The position numbers and the translations under genes were made by a program. The notes under the pieces were generated by a model. The model saw only the letters and a list, made by a program, of their open reading frames with translations, ran no database searches and was not told where the DNA came from. This document shows positions 24,313 through 32,465 of a stretch of 64,000 nucleotides of DNA, one piece after another (within the stretch, counting starts at the first letter, position 1; each line of letters begins with the position of its first letter). Origin of the DNA: UBA4877 sp002399285 (GTDB lineage: Bacteria > Bacillota > Thermoanaerobacteria > Thermoanaerobacterales > UBA4877); contig DAIPGN010000013.1 in the NCBI GenBank assembly GCA_036771835.1, positions 13,330-77,329 on the forward strand. The letters run 5' to 3'.

Positions 24313-25728
24313 ATGAAGGAATTTCCTAAGGACTTTTTATGGGGCGTCGCCACGGCGGCGAACCAATGCGAGGGAGCATATGACGCCGACGGAAAGGGAT
24401 TGTCCACGGCGGACATTCTCTGTGACGGGACCGCAGGGGAATATCCCGATGAATTAAAGGTATATCCCGATAAATACTATACGTATCATACGGGAATTGA
24501 TTTTTATCACAGATATAAGGAGGACATCAAGCTGTTCCATGAGCTTGGGATCAAGTGTTTCAGAATGTCCATCGCATGGACCCGCATTTTCCCCAACGGG
24601 GATGATGAGCAGCCAAATGAAGCCGGCTTAAAGCATTATGACGACGTCTTTGATGAACTGCATAAATATGGGATCGAACCTGTCGTCACTATTTCCCATT
24701 ATGAAATGCCTCTTAATCTGGTCAAAAAGTATGGGGGATGGAGGGACAGAAGGGTAATTGACTTCTATGTAAAATATGCCGGGACCGTATTGCGCAGATA
24801 TAAAGACAAGGTCAAATACTGGATCACATTTAATGAGATCAATTTTATAAGTACGATCCCGTTTTGCGCCGGAGGGCTGTTCTTTAAACCGGGAGAAGAG
24901 AAGGACGCGGCCATGTACCAGGCGGCGCATCACCAGTTGGTGGCCGGGGCGAAGGCGGTTGCCCTATGCCATGAGATATCTCCCGATGCAAAAATAGGAT
25001 GTATGGTCTGTGGAATGACCGCTTATGCCCAAACATGCGATCCATCCGACGTCCTGGATCAGATAGATGCCGACAGAGAGGTATTCCTGTATACGGATAC
25101 GTTTGTGAGAGGATATTATCCATCATACGCCGACAGTTTCCTTGCCAAGAAGGGAATTAAGCTGGTCAGGCAGCCCGGTGATGACGAGGCGCTTCTTAAG
25201 GGCAAGGTCGATTTCCTGGCATTCAGCTATTATTTCAGCCGCGTAGCTCCGCTAAATCCTGATAACGATCCTAACATCAGCGATAATCAGCGTATGCTTG
25301 GACTGATCGAGAATAAATACCTCAAAAAGACCCAGTGGGGCTGGGTCATAGATCCGGTAGGGCTGAGAATAACCCTGAACAAGTATTATGACCGGTATCA
25401 GATCCCGCTCTTCATTACGGAAAACGGACTGGGAAGCAGAGACGTTGTGGAAGACGGCAAGATCCATGATGACTATAGAATAGATTTTTTAAGGCGTCAT
25501 ATCGAACAGATGCGGAAGGCCGTGACTGAGGATGGCGTAGATTTACTGGGGTATACCTGCTGGAGCGGGATAGATCTGGTTGCGGCGACATCAGGGAACA
25601 TGACCAAGCGCTATGGATTTATTCATGTCGATCTTGACGACCAGGGGAACGGCACGATGAAGCGCCGCAAAAAGGACAGTTTTTCTTGGTATAACAATGT
25701 GATAAGGACTAACGGAGAAGAATTATAA
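24313..25728 (+). CDS. 6-phospho-beta-glucosidase (GH1)
   Basis: 471 aa, glycoside hydrolase family 1. It starts at ATG 24313 (MKEFPKDFLWGVATAANQCEGAY) after GGAGG. The acid/base is E175 in ITFNEI and the nucleophile is E370 in ITENG. TKRYGFIHVDLDDQGNGTMKRRKKDS near the end resembles the phosphate-binding loop (Ser/Lys/Tyr) of 6-phospho-glucosidases, and the PTS context demands a phosphorylated substrate. It splits the imported disaccharide phosphate into glucose and glucose-6-phosphate in the cytosol. An ordinary beta-glucosidase is the alternative. Confidence 0.9.
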   Translation: MKEFPKDFLWGVATAANQCEGAYDADGKGLSTADILCDGTAGEYPDELKVYPDKYYTYHTGIDFYHRYKEDIKLFHELGIKCFRMSIAWTRIFPNGDDEQPNEAGLKHYDDVFDELHKYGIEPVVTISHYEMPLNLVKKYGGWRDRRVIDFYVKYAGTVLRRYKDKVKYWITFNEINFISTIPFCAGGLFFKPGEEKDAAMYQAAHHQLVAGAKAVALCHEISPDAKIGCMVCGMTAYAQTCDPSDVLDQIDADREVFLYTDTFVRGYYPSYADSFLAKKGIKLVRQPGDDEALLKGKVDFLAFSYYFSRVAPLNPDNDPNISDNQRMLGLIENKYLKKTQWGWVIDPVGLRITLNKYYDRYQIPLFITENGLGSRDVVEDGKIHDDYRIDFLRRHIEQMRKAVTEDGVDLLGYTCWSGIDLVAATSGNMTKRYGFIHVDLDDQGNGTMKRRKKDSFSWYNNVIRTNGEEL

Positions 25729-25783
25729 ATTTTTGCGGTCAGACATGTTAAATTGCTTTATAAGGAGTGACAAGGACAAATTT

Positions 25784-26143
25784 ATGAATGATAATGATAA
25801 GATCGTGCAAACTTCTATGAATATTATTGTTAATGCCGGAGATGCCAGGATGTTTGTTACTAAGTCGCTGGAAGATATAGTCTCACGGGATTTTGAAAAG
25901 GCAGCCGAAGACTTGAAAGTAGCCGAGCAAAAGATAACGGATGCGCACAATATGCAGACGGAGATAATACAGGGAGCGGTGAAAGGCATCAAAGAGTATG
26001 GCGAGTACAACATCCTTTTCTCGCATGCTCAGGATACCATAATGACGATAACAAGCGAGCTGAATATAGCGAAGCAGATGGTAAACATTTTTAAATCTTA
26101 TGAGGATCGTATCTCAGCCTTGGAAAAAGATATGGATAAATGA
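25784..26143 (+). CDS. PTS lactose/cellobiose-type EIIA
   Basis: 119 aa, all-helical trimeric EIIA of the Lac class. The start chosen is ATG 25784 (MNDNDKIVQTSMNIIVNAGDAR), with AAGGA about 8 nt upstream; the frame is open from 25733 but the earlier residues do not match the family. The phosphorylated His lies in LFSHAQDTIM near residue 80. It transfers phosphate from HPr to the EIIB encoded at the start of the operon. Confidence 0.88.
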   Translation: MNDNDKIVQTSMNIIVNAGDARMFVTKSLEDIVSRDFEKAAEDLKVAEQKITDAHNMQTEIIQGAVKGIKEYGEYNILFSHAQDTIMTITSELNIAKQMVNIFKSYEDRISALEKDMDK

Positions 26144-26167
26144 TGCAGGATGAGTAGGAGGGCAAGT

Positions 26168-26425
26168 ATGAAGCAGTTTCAGTATTGCGTCCAGAGTCCG
26201 CTGGGATTACATGCACGAACTGCGTATAAGATCATCAATTCCATAGGTTCCCTAAAATGTAATATAGAGTTGGAGAACAAGGATGCTGCGGCAAATATAA
26301 AAGATGCGTTCGGTCTTTTGAATCTTAATATTGTAAAGGGCGACTGCATAACGGTCAAGGTCGACGGACCGGATGAAGAAGCGGCATTAGGGATTTTACG
26401 GAAAGTCATAAGTGAAGAACTTTGA
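26168..26425 (+). CDS. HPr-family phosphocarrier with Asp at the Ser46 position
   Basis: 85 aa from ATG 26168 (MKQFQYCVQSPLGLHARTA), SD GGAGGG. His15, the site phosphorylated by enzyme I, is present in GLHART, but the usual Pro18 is Thr. The regulatory segment normally reading KSIMGVMSL is KDAFGLLNL, so residue 46, where HPr kinase phosphorylates Ser, is Asp. The protein should carry phosphate to the operon's EIIA but cannot be Ser-phosphorylated; the Asp may imitate P-Ser and weaken phosphotransfer or bind CcpA. It is the last gene of the PTS operon. General HPr is presumably encoded elsewhere. Confidence 0.85.
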   Translation: MKQFQYCVQSPLGLHARTAYKIINSIGSLKCNIELENKDAAANIKDAFGLLNLNIVKGDCITVKVDGPDEEAALGILRKVISEEL

Positions 26426-26510
26426 GAAATTTACTGTGGGAAAATAGAGAGCGAAGAGGAAAACATGAAATATGCCGGAAGGAAAGACTTCATAGCGCAG
26501 CGGCATAATG

Positions 26511-26536
26511 AAAAACCCCGGGATTAATCCCCGGGG
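26511..26536 (-). terminator. Terminator downstream of the OadB-type operon
   Basis: CCCCGGG-ATTAAT-CCCGGGG stem with TTTTT following on the minus strand (A-run 26511-26515). It overlaps the stop of the 40-aa membrane ORF. It may also serve the convergent PTS operon. Confidence 0.8.
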
Positions 26537-26646
26537 AATATTTTCAGCAGCAGCTTTATCACAAAATAAAATATAGCTATTACGGCAAAAATTCCTATGA
26601 GTCCGTATCCGGACACTTTAAGCGCCTGTAAAAAGACGTCGTTCAT
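26524..26646 (-). CDS. Tiny single-span membrane protein, OadG-like position
   Basis: A 40-aa ORF (MNDVFLQALKVSGYGLIGIF and on, ending KLLLKIFPGD) begins 13 nt after the OadB-type gene on the same strand, with SD AAGAGGTGA. Residues 12-35 form one membrane helix. In Na+-translocating decarboxylases a small gamma subunit (OadG) with one N-terminal helix anchors the complex, so this may be a minimal gamma subunit; the similarity is positional and topological only. Too short for common gene finders. Confidence 0.55.
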   Translation of the reverse strand: MNDVFLQALKVSGYGLIGIFAVIAIFYFVIKLLLKIFPGD

Positions 26647-26658
26647 TATATTCACCTC

Positions 26659-27780
26659 TTATTTGATCAGTGCAAGTATGAGGCCGCCCGCAATGACCGA
26701 GCCTATCTGGCCGGCTACGTTGGCGCCCACCGCATGCATCAGTAAAAAGTTTGACGGGTCTTCCTTCTGGCCCATTTTGTGTATGACCCTTGCAGACATA
26801 GGGAAAGCCGATATGCCTGCCGCCCCGATCATGGGGTTTATTTTTTTCTTCAGAAAGAGATTGAGGATCTTGACGAATATTACTCCGCCCGCCGTGTCAA
26901 ATACGAATGCAAGCAGACCTATACCCAATATCATCAGGGTGCGGGGCTGCAGGAATTTATCTGCCGTCATGGTGGAGCCTATGGTGATGCCCAGCAGTAT
27001 TGTGACAAGGTTGGCAAGCTCATTCTGGGCTGTCTTCGAGAGGCCGTTCAGGACGCCGCATTCCCTGATCAGGTTGCCGAACATTAAAAAGCCTATGAGG
27101 GAAACGGACGACGGCGCTACTATGCCGGCTATGAAGGTCACGATTATGGGGAAAAGCACTTTGGTGGTCTTGGATACGCCCTCCGGGCGGTATTCCATCT
27201 TTATACAGCGCTCTTCATGGGTGGTGAGCGCCTTGATCACCGGCGGCTGTATTATGGGGACCAGCGACATGTAGGAGTATGCGGCGACCGATATGGGGCC
27301 CAGGAGATTCTTTGCGAACCTTGTGGCGACATATATGGATGTGGGTCCGTCAGCCGCGCCTATGATGCCGATGGAGGCCGCCTCCTTGAGGCTGAATCCG
27401 CAGAGCGTGGCGAGGCACATGGTGAAGAATATGCCGAACTGCGCTGCGGCACCGAAAAACAGCATTACCGGGTTTTGCAGCAGGGGAGTAAAGTCTATCA
27501 TGGCTCCCACCGCTAAAAATATGAGCAGAGGAAAGAGCTCCGTTATTATGCCGGCGTTGAAGAGCAAGCTTAGGGCTCCGGGCTGTACCGCCCCGCCCGA
27601 TACTTGATCTATGGCGGATGAGAAGGGTATATTAACCAGTATGGCGCCGAATCCTATGGGAAGAAGCAGGGTCGGCTCGTATTCCTTTACGATGGCCAGG
27701 TATATCAGGGCGCCTCCTATGATATACATGACCACCTGCTTTAACGTAATAGACGTAAGACCGAGAAGTAATTGATCCAT
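26659..27780 (-). CDS. Sodium-ion-translocating decarboxylase beta subunit (OadB/GcdB/MmdB family)
   Basis: 373 aa with about ten membrane helices. The core ASIGIIGAADGPTSIYVATRFA (residues about 155-175) contains the Asp essential for Na+ pumping, and the start of helix IV (LLIFLAVGAMIDFTPLLQNP) is typical. FDTAGGVIFVKILNLFLKKKINPMIGAAGISAFPMSARVIHKMGQKEDP is the conserved C-terminal region with the Gly/Asn-rich Na+ path. It couples decarboxylation of a biotin-bound carboxyl group to Na+ export. The carboxyltransferase and biotin carrier are not in the window. SD GGAGGACATTT. Confidence 0.92.
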   Translation of the reverse strand: MDQLLLGLTSITLKQVVMYIIGGALIYLAIVKEYEPTLLLPIGFGAILVNIPFSSAIDQVSGGAVQPGALSLLFNAGIITELFPLLIFLAVGAMIDFTPLLQNPVMLFFGAAAQFGIFFTMCLATLCGFSLKEAASIGIIGAADGPTSIYVATRFAKNLLGPISVAAYSYMSLVPIIQPPVIKALTTHEERCIKMEYRPEGVSKTTKVLFPIIVTFIAGIVAPSSVSLIGFLMFGNLIRECGVLNGLSKTAQNELANLVTILLGITIGSTMTADKFLQPRTLMILGIGLLAFVFDTAGGVIFVKILNLFLKKKINPMIGAAGISAFPMSARVIHKMGQKEDPSNFLLMHAVGANVAGQIGSVIAGGLILALIK

Positions 27781-27887
27781 AAATGTCCTCCTTTGTTATG
27801 TATGGTTATTTTTGTATGTTAAGCGCATCCACGCTTGTGGCAACGTTTGCCCGGGGCATAAAAACCGGCCCTACATTAAGTCGGGCT

Positions 27888-27957
27888 GCAGACAAACCGG
27901 CAGGCCGTGACAAACCGTGCAATTTCGCGGTTGCGCGAGAATGTCATCGGTCTGAGC
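27888..27957 (+). repeat. Intergenic hairpin repeat, copy C (best example)
   Basis: GCAGACAAACCGGCAGGCCG, TGACAAACCGTGCAATTTCG, CGGTTGCGCGAGAATGTCAT, CGGTCTGAGC. Outer arms CAGGCCGTGACA / TGTCATCGGTCTG pair with one bulge, and GCAATTTCGCGGTTGC forms the inner hairpin. It lies between the OadB promoter region and the pyrophosphatase stop. Confidence 0.7.
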
Positions 27958-27963
27958 CCTCCG

Positions 27964-29589
27964 TCAGGAGAGCTTGCGCACGGCCCGCATAATGGGCGGT
28001 ATCACCTGATTTTTTCTGGATACGACTCCGGGCAGATAGAAGCTTCCGCCGTCAATATTTACGGAAAAGGCCGTTTCCAGTACGTCTTTATGTTCCGAGG
28101 CCCAGAGCATTTCCGAGCCTTCGTCGACTATATTTGTGAGCATGAGCAGCAGCAGGTCGTAGCCGCTCTTTTTTTGAATGTCCTGCATGTATGCGAGCAG
28201 TTCTTTTTTTATGCCGCCAAGGTCGGCCATGACGTTCAGCTGTCCCACGCCGATCCGCAGTCCTTCCGTCCGGAACTCCTTGAAATCGGTATAGAATATC
28301 TCCTCGAGACTCTTGCCCGAGAGGGACGTGCCCTCCTCGAACATCTTGGCGGCAAACCGGTCTATGTCTATGTCGGCGGCTGCGGCCAGGCCACGCGCCG
28401 CTTCCGTGTCCTTCGGCGTGCATGTGGGCGACTTGAATATCAGCGTGTCCGAAAGGATGGCCGCGCACATGATGCCTGCCATGGCCGGGGGAGGCGTTAT
28501 CCCCGCATCCTTATAGATGCCGTATATGATCGTAGAGGTACAGCCGACGGGCTGGTTCCTGAAGAGTATGGGCTTGTCGGTAATCGCTCCGCCGAGGCGG
28601 TGATGGTCTATTATCTCCAGTATGTTCGCCTCGTTGATCCCATCCACCGTCTGAGAAAATTCGTTGTGGTCCACCAGTATGACGTTTTTCGATTCGTAGT
28701 CCAAGACATGCCGCCGGGATATCAGGCCGATCACGGCGCCGTTTTCATTCAGTACGGGGAAGCTGCGGTATTTGTAATGAGACATGGTGTTGGTCACCTC
28801 ATGTATGTATTCGTTCTCTTTAAAGGTGACTATATCCGAATTCCTCATTATATACGAGAGCGGTATGCTTTGGCTGATGCATTTCACCGCTTCGAAAGTG
28901 TCGCATGACGTCAGGATGATCCCCGTACCGCGGTTTGCGGCGAGATCGGTTATATCCCTGTCCGGCATCGTGCCGCCGGTGACTATGATGGTCCCCGCGC
29001 CGTACTCTACGGCGGCCTTCTGTATGTAGGGCCTGTCGCCTACGATTATGGTATCTCCCGCTTTTATCCTCTTGACGGTTTCATCTAAGGACATCGCGGC
29101 CACGAGGATATTGCCGCCCAGCCGCCCGCCGCCGTAGTTTATTATTTCACCGGACAGCACGCTGGCGGCATTTTTAATGGGTATGCTGTACTCCCCGATG
29201 TTGTTCATCTCGGAGAGGTATACCTTTGCCAGATCGCCGAGTGTGGCCAGGCCGATGAATCTGCCTGTGCTGTCGGATACGCATACCGTCCCCGAGCCGG
29301 ACTGCTGCATCAGCTGCCATGCGGCCAGCATAGGCCAGGCCTCGCTTACGGTCAGCGGCTTGTCGTACTTGATGTCCTTTATCTGCGTGTATATATTTTC
29401 CAAAAGCAGCGGCTCCTCCACCCCGAAGTAGTCCAGTATGAACCGTGTCTCGCTGTTTACCGGGCCCAGCCTGCAGGGCACGGCATCCATGCCGTCATGC
29501 TCTCTTTTGAAATATGCGTATGAAACGGCGGAGCATATCGCATCGGAATCGGGGTTTTTGTGTCCTATTATATATACCGTGTTTTTCAT
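27964..29589 (-). CDS. ppaC: Manganese-dependent inorganic pyrophosphatase, family II, with CBS and DRTGG insert
   Basis: 541 aa. The DHH core is split: IIGHKNPDSDAICSAVSYAYF at the N-terminus, LVDHNE and IDHHRLG after the insert (about 320-345), and the DHHA2 end with VVSRKNQVIPPI, which binds pyrophosphate. The roughly 240-residue insert has two CBS domains (LTVSEAWPMLAAWQLMQQSGSGTVCVSDSTG; YIHEVTNTMSHYKYRSFPVLNENGAVIGLI) flanking a DRTGG domain (VVGDRPYIQKAAVEYGAGTIIVTGG), as in nucleotide-regulated CBS-PPases. It hydrolyses PPi in the cytosol, with adenine nucleotides as regulators. It follows the ThrE-type pair by 23 nt in one operon. Confidence 0.93.
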   Translation of the reverse strand: MKNTVYIIGHKNPDSDAICSAVSYAYFKREHDGMDAVPCRLGPVNSETRFILDYFGVEEPLLLENIYTQIKDIKYDKPLTVSEAWPMLAAWQLMQQSGSGTVCVSDSTGRFIGLATLGDLAKVYLSEMNNIGEYSIPIKNAASVLSGEIINYGGGRLGGNILVAAMSLDETVKRIKAGDTIIVGDRPYIQKAAVEYGAGTIIVTGGTMPDRDITDLAANRGTGIILTSCDTFEAVKCISQSIPLSYIMRNSDIVTFKENEYIHEVTNTMSHYKYRSFPVLNENGAVIGLISRRHVLDYESKNVILVDHNEFSQTVDGINEANILEIIDHHRLGGAITDKPILFRNQPVGCTSTIIYGIYKDAGITPPPAMAGIMCAAILSDTLIFKSPTCTPKDTEAARGLAAAADIDIDRFAAKMFEEGTSLSGKSLEEIFYTDFKEFRTEGLRIGVGQLNVMADLGGIKKELLAYMQDIQKKSGYDLLLLMLTNIVDEGSEMLWASEHKDVLETAFSVNIDGGSFYLPGVVSRKNQVIPPIMRAVRKLS

Positions 29590-29612
29590 CTGTAATCATC
29601 CCAAACTAAATA

Positions 29613-30038
29613 TCATTTTTTGTCCTTGTCAAAGAACAGGTTCCAGAAAGTGGTAACCATGATGAGACCGGCCGCTATGCCGATGGACAAAAAGGCGGTC
29701 AGCAGCCCGTAATGCACGGCCTCCTTTATGTTGTCCTGCACCAGCTTGAGCATGGTCTGATATATATAGGCTCCCGGCACGAGCGGGAGTATGCCCGGTA
29801 TTACGAACATGGTGGAGGGCTTTTTATACATTCTGGCCATAATCTCGCCCAGCAGTCCTATGACTATCGAAGAAAATACGGTGGCCGCGATGGGCGAATG
29901 GGAATAATGCATCATCATCGTGTATCCGGCCTGGCCCACCGCACCGCTGAAAGCCGCTGCCGGCAGCAGGTTCAGAGGAAGATTGAATATTATTCCAAAA
30001 CCTATTACCGAAAAGAACATATACACTACGTTTATCAT
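29613..30038 (-). CDS. Threonine/serine exporter family, small membrane subunit (ThrE_2, DUF3815)
   Basis: 141 aa with four or five membrane helices (VVYMFFSVIGFGIIFNLP, AATVFSSIVIGLLGEIMARMY, FVIPGILPLVPGAYIYQTM). The P-G-x-x-P-L-V-P-G-A-Y motif is shared by both halves of ThrE. In many Firmicutes ThrE is split into this short part and the longer DUF1212 part. The ATG directly abuts the TAG of the upstream partner, so the two are coupled. Proposed to export small hydrophilic amino acids; substrate inferred only from the family. Confidence 0.88.
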   Translation of the reverse strand: MINVVYMFFSVIGFGIIFNLPLNLLPAAAFSGAVGQAGYTMMMHYSHSPIAATVFSSIVIGLLGEIMARMYKKPSTMFVIPGILPLVPGAYIYQTMLKLVQDNIKEAVHYGLLTAFLSIGIAAGLIMVTTFWNLFFDKDKK

Positions 30039-30800
30039 CTATATCCCCTTTATGTAGAGCCATACCTGCAGAGTGACGCCTACGCCTGCGGCTATGGCAA
30101 TGGCTATCATTACGGCCTCTGCTGTCCGCGCCGTGCCGGAGATCAGGTCGCCGGACATGAAATCCCTCGCGCCGTTGGTTATCGCGACTCCCGGCACCAG
30201 GGGCATTATAGCTCCGATGACAATCTTGTTGAGGCTATCTCCGAAGCCCATTTGCGTAAACGACAGCGCGAGCATGGTCAATATTATGCTGCCCATGAGA
30301 TTGGCCAGAAATACCGAAATTTCATGCTTCTCTATATTGTACAGGGCGCTTAAGGTTATAAAAACGGTTATGAACGTAGGCAGAAAATCCGCCCACGTGC
30401 CGCCGAAGATCAGCATGGACATGGATGCGCCCAGGCATCCGCCCAGCACCCTGTAAATAGTGCCGTATCTTTTCTTTCTGTCTATTGCATTCAGATATTT
30501 TATCCCCTCGTCCAAATCTATCTTTCCCATGCAGAAGTCTCTGGAAAAGCTGTTTACCATATCCACCTTGGAGAGATTAATGAGCCGGAAATGGACCCTG
30601 CGTATGGCCGTGCTCAATTCTCCCGATTCATCCTCAATGGATATTATTATGGTGGTGGGGGTTACGAAGGTATGGGATATGTATCCCAGACTGGACAGTA
30701 TCATATCCGCCGTGGTCTCTACCCGGCTCGTTTCCGCGCCGTTCTTCAGAAGTATTTCCGCAGCCGCAGCCGCTATGGTCAATCCCTTTTCGTTTGCCAT
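30039..30800 (-). CDS. Threonine/serine exporter family, DUF1212 subunit
   Basis: 253 aa. The soluble N-terminal half (ILLKNGAETSRVETTADMILSSLG, residues 15-38; TIIISIEDESGELSTAIRRVHFR) is the DUF1212/ThrE domain; the second half has five helices and the VIGAIMPLVPGVAITNGARDFMSGDLISG motif. It is the first gene of the operon with the small ThrE subunit and the CBS-PPase. Cytoplasmic membrane location. Confidence 0.9.
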   Translation of the reverse strand: MANEKGLTIAAAAAEILLKNGAETSRVETTADMILSSLGYISHTFVTPTTIIISIEDESGELSTAIRRVHFRLINLSKVDMVNSFSRDFCMGKIDLDEGIKYLNAIDRKKRYGTIYRVLGGCLGASMSMLIFGGTWADFLPTFITVFITLSALYNIEKHEISVFLANLMGSIILTMLALSFTQMGFGDSLNKIVIGAIMPLVPGVAITNGARDFMSGDLISGTARTAEAVMIAIAIAAGVGVTLQVWLYIKGI

Positions 30801-30878
30801 TTTATCACCACAACAAACATTATATCATAAATTGATACACAAATTACATATTCATTTTTTTATGATGATTTATATGGC

Positions 30879-30915
30879 AAAAAAACAAAGGAGCGCCGAT
30901 TTTTTTGGTACTCCT
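30879..30915 (-). terminator. Terminator downstream of the hydrogenase-like gene
   Basis: On the minus strand AGGAGTACC pairs with GGCGCTCCT (one mismatch), followed by TTGTTTTTTT. It lies about 65 bp beyond the hydrogenase stop, with repeat copy E between. Confidence 0.7.
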
Positions 30916-30922
30916 CAGAAAC

Positions 30923-30977
30923 GGCAGGTCATCAAATCGCGCAATTTCGCGATTGCACGACTTTGTCATCGGCCTTG
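30923..30977 (+). repeat. Intergenic hairpin repeat, copy E
   Basis: GGCAGGTCATCAAATCGCGC, AATTTCGCGATTGC, ACGACTTTGTCATCGGCCTTG. The inner hairpin is GCAATTTCGCGATTGC, with a G-to-A change relative to copy C, and the right end GTCATCGGCCT matches. Confidence 0.6.
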
Positions 30978-30979
30978 AT

Positions 30980-32329
30980 TTACTCCTTTTTGTAGCGGAG
31001 CATTACCTTGCGTCCGAACTTCTTTACGAATTCCCTGGCCTTTCCGTTGGCGACGGCCTCCTTTATGTCTGCCTCGTCTGCAAACTCCTCCACGAACTTC
31101 CTGCCGGCGCCGGGGTCGAGTATACGGCCCGGCCCGCCCACGCAGCCGCCGACACAGGCCATTCCCTCCACGAAGTTGGCGGCAAGTCCTTCGCCCGCGG
31201 CCTGGTCGAGGACCGCCCTGCATTCCTTTATGCCGTTGGCCCTGATCGTGTTTATCTGCATATCGGGTTTCAGCCGGTGTATGCTGGATATGATGGCTTC
31301 CGTGACCCCGCCGGTATGCCCGTATTCCCTGCCGTCATGGGATGCGTCGCTGATACTGCTCTTTTGCAGCCTGCTCAAGTCGAGGCCCAGGCCGGTAAAA
31401 AAGCCCGCGGTCTCCTCAAAGGTTAGCACCACGTCCACGGCATCCGCAAGTTCCGGTTTCTTGGCCTCGTTCTTCTTCGCTATGCAGGGTCCGATGAATA
31501 CCACCCGGCAGCCGGGATGCTCGGTCTTGAGCATCCTGCCTATGCCTATCATTGGAGACACCGAGTCGGATATGAGATACGCCATCTCCGGCCGGTATTT
31601 CTCCACCAGGGCGAAGAAGGGGGGACAGCAGCAGGAGGTTATCATGAATTTGTCGCCCCTGTCCATCCTCTTGATGAATTCCTCGGCCTCTCTCACGGTT
31701 ATGACGTCAGCGCCGAGGGCTACCTCGGCCACGTCGTGAAAGCCCAGCTGCAGCAGTCCCTGTTTCACCTGTTCCGCATCGGCTCCGAACTGGCCGGCAA
31801 AGGCGGGAGCAAGCACGGCGTAGACGGGAGTATCCTTGTCCTTGAGCATGCTCACGGTGCGCACTATGTCCGCCTTGTCCGTGATCGCGCCGGTGGGGCA
31901 GGCGGCGACACACAGGCCGCACCTTATGCACTTGTCCTCGTCTATGTAGACCTTGTTATTCTCTATCCTGAGGGCGTCGGAGATGCAGGCCTCCTCGCAG
32001 GGACGCTCATGAGCGCCGTCGTGATTGCATGCGCCGCTCATGGCGGAGACAAACGGCCCGGCCGGGCCTGCTTCAGCCATAGCCTCCCTTGCCATTTCGG
32101 CATATGAGGCGGCATCGTCAAAATCAATACCCAGAGCCGAGGACAGGCGGTATCTCACCACTTTGGCCACATCGGATGCATCTCTGCCCGGCAGCACGTT
32201 CGATATAATGGGCGTAAGCTCCGCCGACAGCTCCTCCAGCCCGCTTTCCAGCTCGCCGCTCATGGCAAGCCGCGCCACGCCCTGATATATCTTTCTCCTT
32301 ATCTCCGCATTGTTGCCGTCATAAAACAT
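30980..32329 (-). CDS. [FeFe]-hydrogenase-like protein with two [4Fe-4S] domains (TSCCCP type)
   Basis: About 449 aa from ATG 32329 (MFYDGNNAEIRRKIYQG), which has the SD GCGGAGGCG; the frame opens further at 32413 but that part is a repeat and terminator. Residues about 100-145 hold cluster ligands (CNHDGAHERPCEEAC and CIRCGLCVAACPTGAI). The H-cluster region shows L1 TSCCCPPF (about 231), L2 IGPCIAKKNE (about 282) and L3 GMACVGGCVGGPGR (about 392): all four H-cluster Cys are present, L1 has an extra Cys and L2 has Gly where catalytic group A enzymes have Met. The TSCCCP form is, to my knowledge, that of group B hydrogenases. Maturases are not in the window. Confidence 0.82.
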   Translation of the reverse strand: MFYDGNNAEIRRKIYQGVARLAMSGELESGLEELSAELTPIISNVLPGRDASDVAKVVRYRLSSALGIDFDDAASYAEMAREAMAEAGPAGPFVSAMSGACNHDGAHERPCEEACISDALRIENNKVYIDEDKCIRCGLCVAACPTGAITDKADIVRTVSMLKDKDTPVYAVLAPAFAGQFGADAEQVKQGLLQLGFHDVAEVALGADVITVREAEEFIKRMDRGDKFMITSCCCPPFFALVEKYRPEMAYLISDSVSPMIGIGRMLKTEHPGCRVVFIGPCIAKKNEAKKPELADAVDVVLTFEETAGFFTGLGLDLSRLQKSSISDASHDGREYGHTGGVTEAIISSIHRLKPDMQINTIRANGIKECRAVLDQAAGEGLAANFVEGMACVGGCVGGPGRILDPGAGRKFVEEFADEADIKEAVANGKAREFVKKFGRKVMLRYKKE

Positions 32330-32360
32330 ATTAAGCGCCTCCGCTATTGCCGCCCTGACT

Positions 32361-32405
32361 TGACAAACCCGCCCAGGCCGCAAAATTGACCGTGTGGTCT
32401 GCCGG
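32361..32405 (+). repeat. Degenerate hairpin repeat, copy F
   Basis: GACAAACCCGCCCAGGCCGC then AAAATTGACCGTGTGGTCTG resembles the GACAAACCGGCAGGCCG start of copy C. It occupies the 5' side of the hydrogenase frame. Confidence 0.4.
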
Positions 32406-32415
32406 TTTTGCATAT

Positions 32416-32457
32416 AAAAAGAGGCGGCACTTTGATATTTTTAGTGTTGCCTCTTTT
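32416..32457 (-). terminator. Terminator of the lipoprotein gene
   Basis: On the minus strand AAAAGAGGCAACACT pairs with AGTGCCGCCTCTTTTT, giving a stem with a 2-bp internal loop and a T-run. It lies directly downstream of the lipoprotein stop at 32466. Confidence 0.8.
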
Positions 32458-32465
32458 CAATGGAA

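Noticed and set aside
26464..26526. A 20-codon plus-strand ORF (MKYAGRKDF...) after the HPr-like gene
   Set aside because: Too short, ends in the terminator of the convergent operon, no supporting evidence.
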